The position numbers and the translations under genes were made by a program. A stretch of DNA of 64,000 nucleotides from Candidatus Rifleibacteriota bacterium. Lineage in GTDB: Bacteria; Muiribacteriota; Ozemobacteria; Ozemobacterales; Ozemobacteraceae. The notes below the pieces were generated by a model. The model did no database searches. It saw only the letters and a program-made list of their open reading frames with translations, and was not told the DNA's origin. The DNA is taken from positions 152,579 to 216,578 of the forward strand of contig JADFZL010000013.1 of the NCBI GenBank assembly GCA_015232575.1, in the 5' to 3' direction. Each line of letters opens with the position of its first letter. Position 1 is the first letter of the stretch. Positions 54,201-62,785 of the stretch are shown in pieces.

Positions 54201-54311
54201 TTCAACAGAAATTCTGTCTGCACACCGCATTAAAGCAATAATGAGTCCTGGAAGCAGAACTATCAGGATAAGTGGATTCCCTGCAAAAAAATCTCGTATG
54301 TCCCGTTTCAT
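51222..54311 (-). CDS. DUF5693 membrane domain - CsaB polysaccharide pyruvyl transferase fusion
   Basis: 1029 residues. One span (~12-30), an extracytoplasmic domain (~35-370) with DUF5693-like motifs (FETVIDFEETRKIA type start, VVRVHSIGRKEL) and about eight spans (~375-670) form the first part. From ~675 a soluble CsaB-type pyruvyl transferase follows: LLGYFGFGNLGDELLW, VMVIPGGGVLQ, LPAQGIGPW and VSMRLHGCILA. CsaB adds pyruvate from PEP to a wall or capsular polysaccharide, the ligand of SLH domains. The two parts are often separate neighbours elsewhere and are one chain here. The start overlaps the preceding stop (ATGA). Confidence 0.85.
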   Translation of the reverse strand: MKRDIRDFFAGNPLILIVLLPGLIIALMRCADRISVEKSSKFVETVIDFEETRKIARIEGKNLAETLNRFSLIGASSVGISEDTLASLSEEGRISVFPFQEICKRPEIIASFPAIRASFEGKPASLLVFSEDIRLLERIRVFLQTKMGKSAAVSFSPKHLFVEKNGQELFERIGLGFSEEYLNIAKSIGMGIVLRPQNYPGLSCDSLFTLFQIYPAFDDLSAVLFSEEEVIGNRGDLKAAAKAFLSKSELAKKSTRVGRVEFNDQEGMAPFLNLLGSNTPVVRVHSIGRKELEEIYDVPRATARWVRAVRDRSLKMLYIRFFMNDPKKIRGDLVQYNLDYVSGISGSLKNWGYKIPTDYHERIQEPRNDLRSLYWIERIIIGISLFAGLPLLCFAAFGTIPAWVNRYFFILPPFILSFLLSKVLFISLFGLIGAVCWSSIGCILSATVYEKYTERGSRRFEFYPVLFFIVSLVLPSLIGGILTAGFHAESSWLLHLEQFRGIKIAFLLPLLIVSLWSLHRYGFSLLSAFNRPLTIINAMVVSVVLFAGVVYLLRSGNVTFLKPSATEDFFRTMLEDTMIARPRNKEFLIGYPAAILFAFAGTRGVTVLLPLLLILMEMGQVSVVNTFCHFHSPLLMGIIRTSNGLLTGLLIGLSFIFMAGLYRFARAILKKGNSGVLLGYFGFGNLGDELLWTSYVNQVRKLVPDFKWYIITREKLQIHQKMDVEAIPRRNIMEMLEAVAQAKVMVIPGGGVLQCSTSRKSLVYYAGMLLIGRILGTKIVLPAQGIGPWHNSEKNVFLSNIVAYLAGYIVEHADYLSVRDQVSQNFLKELNFQNLPSVTTDIVFLCEPSIASEKPVESGVKTLRLGAVIRASNKDAQAVVREVLKVGEIFHNLEIVPIVFQPGEDEKIWIEAGLSEKMIVLETMEHAEEVFKTLDLIVSMRLHGCILATILGLPWVGLSHDPKIRGLADEMKWSFVFNTELFTRDLLINIFPKIVEKRKQFRESLQSFVQTRKSIAIEDIKQSLEKIPL

Positions 54312-54745
54312 TTTGTCTGTCCATCGGGTGGATGATAACCCGAGATCATCACCATTGAAAGGCTGCGTGCTTCAAGGTAGCAAGCGGAAGAATCAGGTGC
54401 GAGAATCAGATGAAAAAGTGGAATCGGAGTGTTTTCGTGAATTTCATTTCCAGTTGTCAGGTCGATAAGACTTTTTCCTTTGGGTGCTCGAAAAACAAGT
54501 GATCCCGACTTCAAAACGACAAGACAACCTGAATTCAGATTCAATTTTCCAGCACTTGAAACTACCATGCTCCGAAATTTAAAAAACTGATCAATATAAC
54601 TTTTCGAAACAAGCGGATCACCAACCGTTCCGGGTTCCTGAGCAAAACATATTCGTGGTTCAGACAAGTTGTTGAACAACACAATATTAAGAATCATTAC
54701 AGATAGAAAAGTCAGAATCTTGTTAACTGAAAATTTACGAAGCAT
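54308..54745 (-). CDS. Small exported protein of the DUF5693-CsaB operon
   Basis: 145 residues from ATG 54745, with TTGGAGAT upstream; the frame is open to 54775. A signal peptide (ILTFLSVMILNIVLFNNL...CFA) is followed by GTVGDPLVSKSYIDQFFKFR, a phrase I associate with small proteins next to DUF5693 genes in Firmicutes. The rest is a small beta domain (GKLNLNSGCLVVLKSGSLVF). It is overlapped at both ends by its operon neighbours. Its role is unknown, presumably accessory to the envelope polymer machinery. Confidence 0.65.
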   Translation of the reverse strand: MLRKFSVNKILTFLSVMILNIVLFNNLSEPRICFAQEPGTVGDPLVSKSYIDQFFKFRSMVVSSAGKLNLNSGCLVVLKSGSLVFRAPKGKSLIDLTTGNEIHENTPIPLFHLILAPDSSACYLEARSLSMVMISGYHPPDGQTK

Positions 54746-54771
54746 ATTATCTCCAAATCTGTATTTCATTA

Positions 54772-55731
54772 TCATCCCCCGACGGCACCTTCTGGAAGAA
54801 TGTCACGTTCGCGTGCATACCTGTTTCTGTAAATCCATGGCTCAGTTCCGAAGTAGATTACATCACCTTCAACCAGGCAATGATACCGGACTTTTGCCTT
54901 ATTCACCCTTACCGGTGCACCGTCAATTACTTCAAGAACGTGAACACCGTCTCTTTCGCTGATTGAAATATTATTGCAGCATTCTTCTCCGATAATGTAG
55001 TCACAGTCATCAGCAGAACCGATTACCATATCATCTTTCTCAAAGATTATCTGAGATACAAATAACCCTTTTTCCTGCTTTTCAAGCCAGGATTCCTTGA
55101 ATAATTCCAATGCTACAGCAAGACTCAGGGCACTTCCCATTGAAATAATGAGAGAACCAGCAAACAAACGCTGTGCAGGGAAACATGCAAAATCTGCAAA
55201 CAGCCCTGCAAAAACAAAACCCGGCACAAGCCCTGCTAGTGACCATACTGCCGATGCCCACGATTCATAAAGATATCCACGTGCAATAGAAAGAGCAGAT
55301 GCCAAAAGAATCCACCATGCAACACGTTTTAAAGTATATGCCGCAGCAGAGAAAAAGAGACCACTGCCAAGAAGAATCGAATAAATTACGGCTGCAAGAC
55401 TTCCAAATGCAAATCCAAGAGCTGATGCTGAGGCAAATTTCTGAAAAGCCCAGTGAAGTTTTTTTTCACTGGAATAAGATGTAAACGCTGAAATGAAACC
55501 CATGAAAAGAGAAGAAAAAACGCCGCAACGAAACAAAGTTGCAAGAAAATTGTCGCCAAAAGCCCACGGAACACCGTTCTGGTTCGACAACCATGCACCA
55601 TAGCCGGCAAAAAAGCCTGCCATCATATATATCATCAGAAAACTGAAGTTCGTAGAAAGCCTCCAATTGGAGCCTGCTGTTGACGCTCTTCCTGGAAAGA
55701 CATACGTCGCCCAAAACTCCAGGGAAAACAC
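54772..55731 (-). CDS. Polytopic membrane protein with C-terminal FHA-like domain
   Basis: 319 residues. About six spans (~30-220) are followed by a ~75-residue beta domain beginning DMVIGSADDCDYII and continuing NISISERDGVHVLEVIDGAP, then VEGDVIYFGTEPWIY. This is the order of an FHA domain. The usual GR-S/H motifs are only partly kept (G-S, ISISER), so phosphothreonine binding is uncertain. It is the first gene of the operon leading to DUF5693-CsaB and might relay Ser/Thr kinase signals to it; this is inference. Confidence 0.65.
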   Translation of the reverse strand: MFSLEFWATYVFPGRASTAGSNWRLSTNFSFLMIYMMAGFFAGYGAWLSNQNGVPWAFGDNFLATLFRCGVFSSLFMGFISAFTSYSSEKKLHWAFQKFASASALGFAFGSLAAVIYSILLGSGLFFSAAAYTLKRVAWWILLASALSIARGYLYESWASAVWSLAGLVPGFVFAGLFADFACFPAQRLFAGSLIISMGSALSLAVALELFKESWLEKQEKGLFVSQIIFEKDDMVIGSADDCDYIIGEECCNNISISERDGVHVLEVIDGAPVRVNKAKVRYHCLVEGDVIYFGTEPWIYRNRYARERDILPEGAVGG

Positions 55732-55817
55732 CCCTCAGAAGTATTCAAAATTCGGCAGTGTGAATCTATCAACTGATAAAAAAATGACATTCTTTTTCAT
55801 TAAAACCAGCGGTTTTT

Positions 55818-55847
55818 CCGTGGTTTTCCGTGGTTTTCCGTGGTTAA
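55818..55847. repeat. 10-bp microsatellite
   Basis: CCGTGGTTTT occurs twice, then CCGTGGTTAA, in the gap between the FHA-like and AAA+ genes. It may vary in length by slippage. Confidence 0.75.
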
Positions 55848-55927
55848 TAATCAGTTTCTTTTGGTTTATCAGTTAAATGATCACACTACCCAAATTTCAA
55901 TACACTTTTTGTATACCGGTTATGCTG

Positions 55928-57214
55928 TCAAAGATTTGTTTCGATAAGAGTCAACTGTGATACAAAGTAGATCTTGTATGCGCCTTCAACTTCTGAATTT
56001 CGAATATTTGTGTCTTCATCTTCCAGGAAGCGTTTGTTCTCAAAGATGATATTCAGCAGATCTCTCGGATGCACCGAACGCAAACCCCGTTTATCCCTTT
56101 TATAAAGGCCCCAGAGGAAATCCATTGTCTCCTGAGTGTACTTCATGCCAAGCTTTTCAGCACCGACACGCCAGATATCAATATACTCATCAGTTGTAGG
56201 GTTTCGAACATTGATTTTATAGGGAAGTCTTCTAAGGAAGGCATCGTCAACGATCTTCTGCGGATCAAGGTTAGTACTGAAAAGAATAATAGCATCAGTC
56301 GGAACTTCCATTCTCTGACCGCCCAATACCATAAAGTCAACTTTATTTTCAAGTGGAATAATAAAGCGGTTGAAGATTTCCTCAACGCTGCATCTCTGTC
56401 TGCCAAGATCGTCTATCAGAAGGACTCCGCCATTTGACTTGACTTGTGGTGGAGCATCGAAGCAGCCGAATTTTTTATTATAAACAACTTCCAGAGCTTC
56501 AAGTGTAAGTTCGCCGCCGGCAACAATCAATGGCGGCTGAATGAGCACCCATCGCTGATCAAGTCCTTCAAGTTCAACATTTTCTATTGCAACGTGACAG
56601 CTCGGATCATATATTCTCACCAGCTGGTTGGCAACTTCAACAGCATAAGGAACAATCATTGGCGGAAGAAGCTTTACAACGCTTCCGCAGAGAAAGGTTT
56701 TTCCGTTTCCAGGAAAACCATATACGAAAGCCGGCTTTCTTGCGCAAACCGCCTGCCCTATCTGCATCAGAATATCTTTGAATCCAAGATATTTTGAAAA
56801 CTTTTCCTGCAAAATTCTCTGATTTACTCCAAAATTCTTTTTATTAAAATCAAGAGCTGCCTTGCAAATTCTTATATACTCTTCAAACCCGACTGGTGCT
56901 GCACCGACATAAGCGTCGCTTTCGAGAATCTGTTTTGATCTTTCAATTCCCTTGGGGTAAAGGCCATACTGATAATCGGTTCCCATGCCTGAACCGCCTA
57001 CCATTCCAACCATTTCCTGCTGCTTAAGTTCGTTGATGAGCTTTTGAACAATATCCTGACGAAGTCTCAGTGTTTTGCCCAGCTGTCGTGGAGTTTTCCG
57101 GCCATGAATATAGAGTTCTTTTAAAATAAGATTCGTGATTATTTCAGAATCAATCTTGAGATCAATAAGTTGTTCCGGTTCCTTTGGGATAAGGCTTTTG
57201 ATATCAGCGGCCAT
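55928..57214 (-). CDS. Winged-helix AAA+ ATPase
   Basis: 428 residues. The N-terminal ~20-90 is a winged helix (LKELYIHGRKTPRQLGKTLR). Walker A is GFPGNGKT (166-173), Walker B GVLLIDDLGRQR, sensor-1 IILFSTNLDPQKI and an Arg pair FLRRLPYKI. The form is close to MoxR/DnaC-like clamp ATPases annotated simply as AAA+ ATPase, some of which adjoin type IV pilus or secretion genes. The target is unknown. It is a single gene with its own promoter (57263-57291). Confidence 0.8.
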   Translation of the reverse strand: MAADIKSLIPKEPEQLIDLKIDSEIITNLILKELYIHGRKTPRQLGKTLRLRQDIVQKLINELKQQEMVGMVGGSGMGTDYQYGLYPKGIERSKQILESDAYVGAAPVGFEEYIRICKAALDFNKKNFGVNQRILQEKFSKYLGFKDILMQIGQAVCARKPAFVYGFPGNGKTFLCGSVVKLLPPMIVPYAVEVANQLVRIYDPSCHVAIENVELEGLDQRWVLIQPPLIVAGGELTLEALEVVYNKKFGCFDAPPQVKSNGGVLLIDDLGRQRCSVEEIFNRFIIPLENKVDFMVLGGQRMEVPTDAIILFSTNLDPQKIVDDAFLRRLPYKINVRNPTTDEYIDIWRVGAEKLGMKYTQETMDFLWGLYKRDKRGLRSVHPRDLLNIIFENKRFLEDEDTNIRNSEVEGAYKIYFVSQLTLIETNL

Positions 57215-57262
57215 TTAATGCCCTCCTCTTGGAGATTTTTTGTTGTTAGAATCAACGGCTTT

Positions 57263-57291
57263 ATGCTATCAGTTTTCAGATGGTATTTCAA
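57263..57291 (-). promoter_or_regulatory. Promoter of the AAA+ ATPase gene
   Basis: On the minus strand, TTGAAA (57291-57286), a 17-base spacer and TAGCAT (57268-57263), about 50 bases before the ATG. Confidence 0.6.
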
Positions 57292-57350
57292 GGACTTGAA
57301 AATTTGATAAATTTTTGTTGTGAATTCTTCTCAATGCATCGGAGATATAA

Positions 57351-57962
57351 ATGAAAAAAGATTATTTTCTCTGCCTTATGGCTGGCTTATCTACAAGAAT
57401 GGGAACACCTAAGCAGCACGTTAAAATTTATGAAAACACTTTTCTGGAAAGAATCATGAAAAACTTCAAAAATTCAGAAACAGCTTCTGCTGGCTGCATT
57501 TTTGTTGGAAGCCCATCTGACAAAGTTTCTCAGAGATTCATTGAAAAAGAAAACTGCATCTGGCTGGAAAATCCTGATCCAGCGCCCGGCCCCTTAACTT
57601 CAATAAGAATAGCTCTTTCTTATATGAATTCCGAATCTGGATTCTGGCTTTGGCCAGTAGACTTCCCGCTGGTTAAAACTGAAACTTTCACGAAATTGCT
57701 GATCGCTGCAGAAAAGTTACCCGATATGATAGTAATTCCGTCATGGCAATTCAAACGCGGTCATCCGGCAAGATTTCCGAGCTGGTGCAGAAACCATCTG
57801 ATGAATGGTCCACTGGAAAAAGGTGCAAAATACGTCCTGCAGAATTTTCCCGAGAAAATACAACACATTGAAACCGATGACAACTGGGTCGTAGAAAACA
57901 TAAACACTCCAGAAACTCTTCAAAAAGCCCGCGAAATTTTTCAGAAACCAGAACTGGCATAA
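57351..57962 (+). CDS. MobA-like nucleotidyltransferase (NTP_transf_3)
   Basis: 203 residues. The N-terminal nucleotide loop LMAGLSTRMGTPKQ (9-22) matches LxxGxSxRMGxxK of MobA/MocA. PVDFPLV replaces the metal-binding GDMP/DxP segment, and the C-terminal ENINTPETL matches the N-x-DTPE motif. Relatives transfer CMP or GMP to molybdopterin, or serve in other nucleotide-sugar steps. No molybdenum genes are nearby, so the substrate is open. The gene is alone. Confidence 0.75.
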   Translation: MKKDYFLCLMAGLSTRMGTPKQHVKIYENTFLERIMKNFKNSETASAGCIFVGSPSDKVSQRFIEKENCIWLENPDPAPGPLTSIRIALSYMNSESGFWLWPVDFPLVKTETFTKLLIAAEKLPDMIVIPSWQFKRGHPARFPSWCRNHLMNGPLEKGAKYVLQNFPEKIQHIETDDNWVVENINTPETLQKAREIFQKPELA

Positions 57963-58148
57963 AGCGCGGTTCACCTGCAATGTCAGCTGCAACCTACTGA
58001 TTGGTGAGCCCCTTGGTTAAAATACAAACCATTCTATGTCGAAAACTCGGGGAAAATAAAAAAGGCCCTTACCCCCTATTTTTAAATCTGCAAATAAAGT
58101 ATTCTTTTAAGAACTTTCAGATTAAAATTTTCAAAGGAGCTTTTCGAA

Positions 58149-61100
58149 ATGAAAAAAATTGGAAGTCTTTTGATATTTTTCTTGTTTCTCTTAAATCTAT
58201 TTCACAGTTCAGCATATGGAGAAACATTAGATTCAGATAGAAAGGAATTGATTGAAGCCATTCTCGAGTTTCAGGAACCCTTATTTGAAGCCAATGTTCC
58301 TGCAATTACAGAATCAAACCTAAAAAATATTTCAATTCCAGACCTCCCTATTGCCCTGAATCTTGACTCATTCAGTATTTCAAAAGTGAAACAAGAACCT
58401 GAAAAGGCTTCTGCACTTTTGTCCAGGATGAAAATTCCTCTCCAAAAATCCTGGGAAGGGTCTGTAACAATCGGTAAAGATAATATTAACGGAATTTTCT
58501 CCAACTGGCAGGACGGAAAAGAGAAATATTATTCCCTGAAATGGCCACAGAAGGTTAACTTTCTTGATAACTGTATTGTAAAGGCTCTTGGACTTCCACT
58601 TTCCGAGCTTCCATTGATCGAAAATTTTATTCTGCAGGACCTGGAGCTGATTGCCGATTTACCCGGTAAACAAGCGATTTTTTTCGCCCGGGTAATGGTT
58701 AAAAACGCCAATTTTGACATTTACCTTTTCAATAAAAAAGCTTTCCGACTAACACCTGAAAAGGAAAAAGAAAAGGATAAAGATAAGAACCAAAATTCAA
58801 AAGGCGGTGATGATAAGAGCAGTAAACCTTCCATCCTAAAGCCTCATCAGAATTTTGTTCTGATGGTTGACTGCGGAGCGATTTCCATTGGAGATCTGGT
58901 CAAATCTTACACCGGATTCAATCTTGGGGAATGCAAAGTCGAAGATGTAATGCTTTGTCTGAGTTTGAATGAATTCGATGTTCAGGTAAAGGATTTCGGG
59001 AAGGTGCTTCAGTTTCCCCTTTTGAAGCTCTATGGTGATCCAGTTTCTCATTTGGGCTTTTTAAAGGGGTTCAATATATTAGCCGGATTTGACATAAATA
59101 AAATTCCTGCATTGGGAAAAATCCTTACAGACCTGAATGTTTCCACCTCTCAGAACTTGGGCATTCAGGGATCAGTAGGCAGTTGGAAAGAAACTTCTGA
59201 AAAGAAAAACAACTCAAATGATGATTCTAAGGATTCCAGGAATTCAAAAGATTCCAAAGATAAGAAAGACTCCAAAGATGACGAAAAGGAAACAGAACGA
59301 GGGATAGAACTATATCTGGCCTGCAAGCTTCCCAAATGGGAATTCCCGCCTTCGTGGAGGAAATACTTTGTCCAGTTAAGCGATGTTCAATCGGAATTCT
59401 TTTTGAAAATTGTTCATCAGGCGGCAGCGTTTGGTGTTTCCGCAGACTTTCTAACCGATCTGGGTTCGGGAAAGCAAAAGTTCACCGGAGGATTTGAATT
59501 GAATAAATCCGATTCCGATGTTGGAGCAGGAGTTTTCGGGAAAATGGAAGGCATACTTGAAGCTCCTTTTGATATTCCCATTGCGGTTGAAGATCCAACG
59601 ATCAAGGTTACTGCAAGCCCAGACAGTTCCTATATGTTCGGCCTTGCAGGCAAAACACATATCGGGAAAAAAATTGTTAACCTTGGGGGAAGCATAAAAA
59701 TCCAATATACCGGGCAGGAAGCACATCCTAAGGCAGGAGCCCTTAAGGCCGGCTGCAATTCGCTGAAATTCTCAGATCTTGTTGATCTTGCAAACACAAT
59801 GGTTGCAATTAAGAATAAGAAATGGAAACCATGGGAAATTCCGACCCAACCCTTTAAGACTCCTGACCTTATCGATTTGGAGCTTGAAGATGCTTATTTT
59901 GATTTTGTAACGCCGGGCGCAGCGGATGTCGATCTAGGATTTAATGGTCCCGGAGCTACCCTGATGGGAAACCTTAAATTCCAGAAAAATGAATTGGGCG
60001 TAATCAAAGGCTGGGTAAACTCAACCGGCGGATCGTTCAAAGGAAAGATCCGAAGTTTCACATATCAGGACTGGTCATTCAACGGGGCTTTGGTTGATGT
60101 CGGATTCGGACTTTATTCTCCTCCGCATTTCGAAATTTATCAAAGTATTGAAGGAATGGGAGATGATGCAGCTATTGAAGCCAGCATTTCCCCAAAAAGC
60201 ATGTCTGTCAGATTCAGTATTCCCACAAAATTTAAGGAATTGGTTAAACTATTTGTTGATCCCAAAATCGACAACGCAGATATTGAGAAAGGAATCCTTA
60301 CTGTAAAAGGATCAGCCGCTATTTTGGGAACCAGAACTACCTTCACCGGCAAGGGAAAAGCTGATAATTTCGCTATTTCAGCTGAGATTCCCGATCAGCC
60401 AAATTGGAAAATTCCTGCCAAAGACTTGAAATGCACCGTAAGCTTTGAAAAAGGAACTCTCATGACTCAGATGTCAGGAACCGTTCTTGTAGGAGGGCAA
60501 CCCTTAAAAGTTAAGGGAAATGTCGAACAGGATTCCTTTATCCTTCAGCTTGACGGTGAGCAGAAGTTGTCTTTCAAGGATTGTTCAATTAATTGTTCAT
60601 CTGCTGAATTCACCGGAAAAATTACCGGTAAGGAACTCGCATTAAAGCTCGGTGGTAAAATAGAAAAGAACGGTATTAGCGGAGGTTTTTTGATCAAAGT
60701 ATCAGATTCCGCAAATCTAAATTTTGAGGTTTATTCAGAAAATATTGAAATTGGAAATCTGTTTGCAAAAGGAAATGCGGAAGTTAAAACAGTAAACAAC
60801 AACGTTTCTGTACAATTCCGAATTTCCAAATCCTTTGATTTTTCCAATCTTGACTTTCGAAAAATGGATCTGAGATGCCTGATTCTGGAATCAGTAAAAT
60901 TTTGCGGAGCAAAGCTTGACGAAGCCAATTTAAACGACGTTTCTCTGAAGGGCTCGGATCTCACAAATTCCTCGCTTGTCAGATGCAAAATTGAGGGCAC
61001 CAATTTTTCTCAGGCCTGTTTGAAAGGAGCTGACTTTAAAAATGCATCAGCAAACGAGAAGACCTCATTTGCCGATGCAACTTTGGAAAACATTAAAAAT

Positions 61101-61310
61101 CTTGAAACAGTCAGCAATCTTGATAAGGTCAAAGATGGCAAAAAGGCTCTGGAAGATATGTTTAGATCGCAGAAATTAAATCCTCCAGGGTTTAATATTG
61201 ATCTTCCAAAGCCCGACCCGGAAAAACTGCCGAATGTCCAGATAAAACTACCGGATCCGCCGATTAAACTCCCTGATCCTCCAAAACCTCCCAGACCTCG
61301 CTGGCCCTAA
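58149..61310 (+). CDS. Large exported protein with pentapeptide repeats and Pro-rich tail
   Basis: 1053 residues with signal peptide (~4-25) and AAAGGAG upstream. Two charged low-complexity stretches (Lys/Asp/Glu ~204-230; Lys/Asp/Ser ~352-384) interrupt a very long beta-rich region (~30-890). In that region, segments such as GKGKADNFAISAEIPD and SGTVLVGGQPLKVKGNV resemble AsmA-like repetitive strands, but weakly. Residues ~898-985 are pentapeptide repeats (ANLNDVSLKGSDL), a right-handed square helix. The tail is Pro/Lys (KLPDPPIKLPDPPKPPRP). No family is recognised for the whole; it is probably surface or periplasmic. Confidence 0.65.
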   Translation: MKKIGSLLIFFLFLLNLFHSSAYGETLDSDRKELIEAILEFQEPLFEANVPAITESNLKNISIPDLPIALNLDSFSISKVKQEPEKASALLSRMKIPLQKSWEGSVTIGKDNINGIFSNWQDGKEKYYSLKWPQKVNFLDNCIVKALGLPLSELPLIENFILQDLELIADLPGKQAIFFARVMVKNANFDIYLFNKKAFRLTPEKEKEKDKDKNQNSKGGDDKSSKPSILKPHQNFVLMVDCGAISIGDLVKSYTGFNLGECKVEDVMLCLSLNEFDVQVKDFGKVLQFPLLKLYGDPVSHLGFLKGFNILAGFDINKIPALGKILTDLNVSTSQNLGIQGSVGSWKETSEKKNNSNDDSKDSRNSKDSKDKKDSKDDEKETERGIELYLACKLPKWEFPPSWRKYFVQLSDVQSEFFLKIVHQAAAFGVSADFLTDLGSGKQKFTGGFELNKSDSDVGAGVFGKMEGILEAPFDIPIAVEDPTIKVTASPDSSYMFGLAGKTHIGKKIVNLGGSIKIQYTGQEAHPKAGALKAGCNSLKFSDLVDLANTMVAIKNKKWKPWEIPTQPFKTPDLIDLELEDAYFDFVTPGAADVDLGFNGPGATLMGNLKFQKNELGVIKGWVNSTGGSFKGKIRSFTYQDWSFNGALVDVGFGLYSPPHFEIYQSIEGMGDDAAIEASISPKSMSVRFSIPTKFKELVKLFVDPKIDNADIEKGILTVKGSAAILGTRTTFTGKGKADNFAISAEIPDQPNWKIPAKDLKCTVSFEKGTLMTQMSGTVLVGGQPLKVKGNVEQDSFILQLDGEQKLSFKDCSINCSSAEFTGKITGKELALKLGGKIEKNGISGGFLIKVSDSANLNFEVYSENIEIGNLFAKGNAEVKTVNNNVSVQFRISKSFDFSNLDFRKMDLRCLILESVKFCGAKLDEANLNDVSLKGSDLTNSSLVRCKIEGTNFSQACLKGADFKNASANEKTSFADATLENIKNLETVSNLDKVKDGKKALEDMFRSQKLNPPGFNIDLPKPDPEKLPNVQIKLPDPPIKLPDPPKPPRPRWP

Positions 61311-61342
61311 AAACTTATTATAAGAGAGTTAAAAGACATAAG

Positions 61343-61456
61343 AATGACCCATTGAAATTGAAGGCAAATTGGATGTAAGTTTTCAACACAAACTGATCAC
61401 CCAAAAAACTTAAAAAAGCAATACTCATCTAATTTTAAAGCAGTGGGTCATTTTTT
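61343..61456 (+). terminator. Long-loop stem with U tract after the pentapeptide protein gene
   Basis: AATGACCCATTG (61343-61354) can pair with CAGTGGGTCATT (61441-61452), 12 bp with one G-U, and TTTTTT follows at once (61451-61456). The 86 enclosed bases are AT-rich. It may be a terminator or the closing stem of a small structured RNA. The remainder of the 353-base gap to 61663 shows nothing else I can support. Confidence 0.5.
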
Positions 61457-61663
61457 AATGTCTGATCTTTCAGACTACTCCATTATGATAAATTACTTTT
61501 AATAAACTTCTATGTTCAAATGATGACCTGTAATGATTAGAAAGCTAACTATGACAAAGATTAATCGCAGAGATGAATTTGTGACCGTCGCTGTCAGAAA
61601 GAAAACGATGGGTTATTGTTTTTTGCAAGCTGTAAAGTCTATCTCATCCAGGGAGGAATATGA

Positions 61664-62785
61664 ATGATTCGTTCAATGATTCTGATAACTACATTTCTGG
61701 CACTGATTCTCTTCCCAGCTTCAGCTGTTGTAAGTCTGTCCCAGGCTGACATTGAAAAAGAACTGGCATCAGTCCTTGCAAAGCATGATGTTCCAGCTCT
61801 GGGAGGCGCAATTGTAACTTCTGATGGAATCGCCGCCATTGGGGTTGCTGGTGTTCGAAAACGTGGAACAGAAGTCAAAGTAACCGCCAGTGATCTGTGG
61901 CACCTGGGATCGAACACAAAAGCAATGACGGCATTGCTGGCAGGCCTTTTAGTACAGAAGAACCTGATTTCCTGGGACGTCACAGTCGAGAAAATTTTTC
62001 CCGAGTTAAAACCTGACCTGAATTCACAATTTGCCGGAGTTACCCTTTTGCAGCTTTTGTCACATCACGCAGGTCTGAAAGCCAATTGCAGTGAATGGAA
62101 CGAAGCCATATCCGGTAATCCTCAGCAGCAGCGATATGAGACGATTAAATTTGCAATGTCCGAATCACCTGAAAATGTTCCCGGAACAACGTATGCGTAT
62201 TCCAACGCTGGATATGTTATCGCAGCAGCAATGCTGGAAAAAGCCACAGGAAAGTCCTGGGAAGAACTTATCAGCGCATATATTTTTCGACCGCTGGAAA
62301 TCAACGATTCTGGGTTCGGAGGAATCGGAACTCCCGGAACAATAGACCAACCGTGGCCGCACACCGAAGACGGAAATCCTCTTCCAAAAAACGGCCCGGA
62401 AATGGACAATCCGGTTGTCATGAGCCCCGCCGGCCGGGTTAATATGTCCCTGTATAGCTGGGGTCTATTCGTTGCAGATTTTTTACGTGGTCTTCAGGAA
62501 AAAAAATCTATTGCTTCCTCATCACTATACAAAACTCTTACAACCATACCCTTCTCAGGGGATTATGCCCTCGGCTGGCTGGTTTCAAGTCGCCCCTGGG
62601 GTGGCGGAAATGTCTTCACTCACGCTGGCTCAAACACTTTCAACTATTGTGTAGTATGGATGGCACCTCTGAAAGACTTTGCCATTCTAATAACCTGCAA
62701 CCAGGGCGGTTCCGCCGCTGAAAAAGCCTGCGACGAAGCCACCAGCAGATTGATTCAACTGTTGAATCTCTCAAACCCGAAATAA
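61664..62785 (+). CDS. Exported serine hydrolase, class C beta-lactamase/penicillin-binding family
   Basis: 373 residues, GGGAGGAATATG at the start, with signal peptide (~4-21). Catalytic motifs are S83-N-T-K86 (HLGSNTKAM), Y179-S-N181 (YAYSNAGYV) and HAGSN near the C-terminus in place of KTG. The family includes AmpC, EstB esterases and D-aminopeptidases. From sequence alone the substrate cannot be chosen, and a beta-lactam resistance role should not be assumed. It is a single gene. Confidence 0.9.
   Translation: MIRSMILITTFLALILFPASAVVSLSQADIEKELASVLAKHDVPALGGAIVTSDGIAAIGVAGVRKRGTEVKVTASDLWHLGSNTKAMTALLAGLLVQKNLISWDVTVEKIFPELKPDLNSQFAGVTLLQLLSHHAGLKANCSEWNEAISGNPQQQRYETIKFAMSESPENVPGTTYAYSNAGYVIAAAMLEKATGKSWEELISAYIFRPLEINDSGFGGIGTPGTIDQPWPHTEDGNPLPKNGPEMDNPVVMSPAGRVNMSLYSWGLFVADFLRGLQEKKSIASSSLYKTLTTIPFSGDYALGWLVSSRPWGGGNVFTHAGSNTFNYCVVWMAPLKDFAILITCNQGGSAAEKACDEATSRLIQLLNLSNPK

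Noticed and set aside
61664..62785. Antibiotic-resistance beta-lactamase
   Set aside because: The family also holds esterases and peptidases. The KTG position reads HAG, so the evidence supports only a serine hydrolase call.
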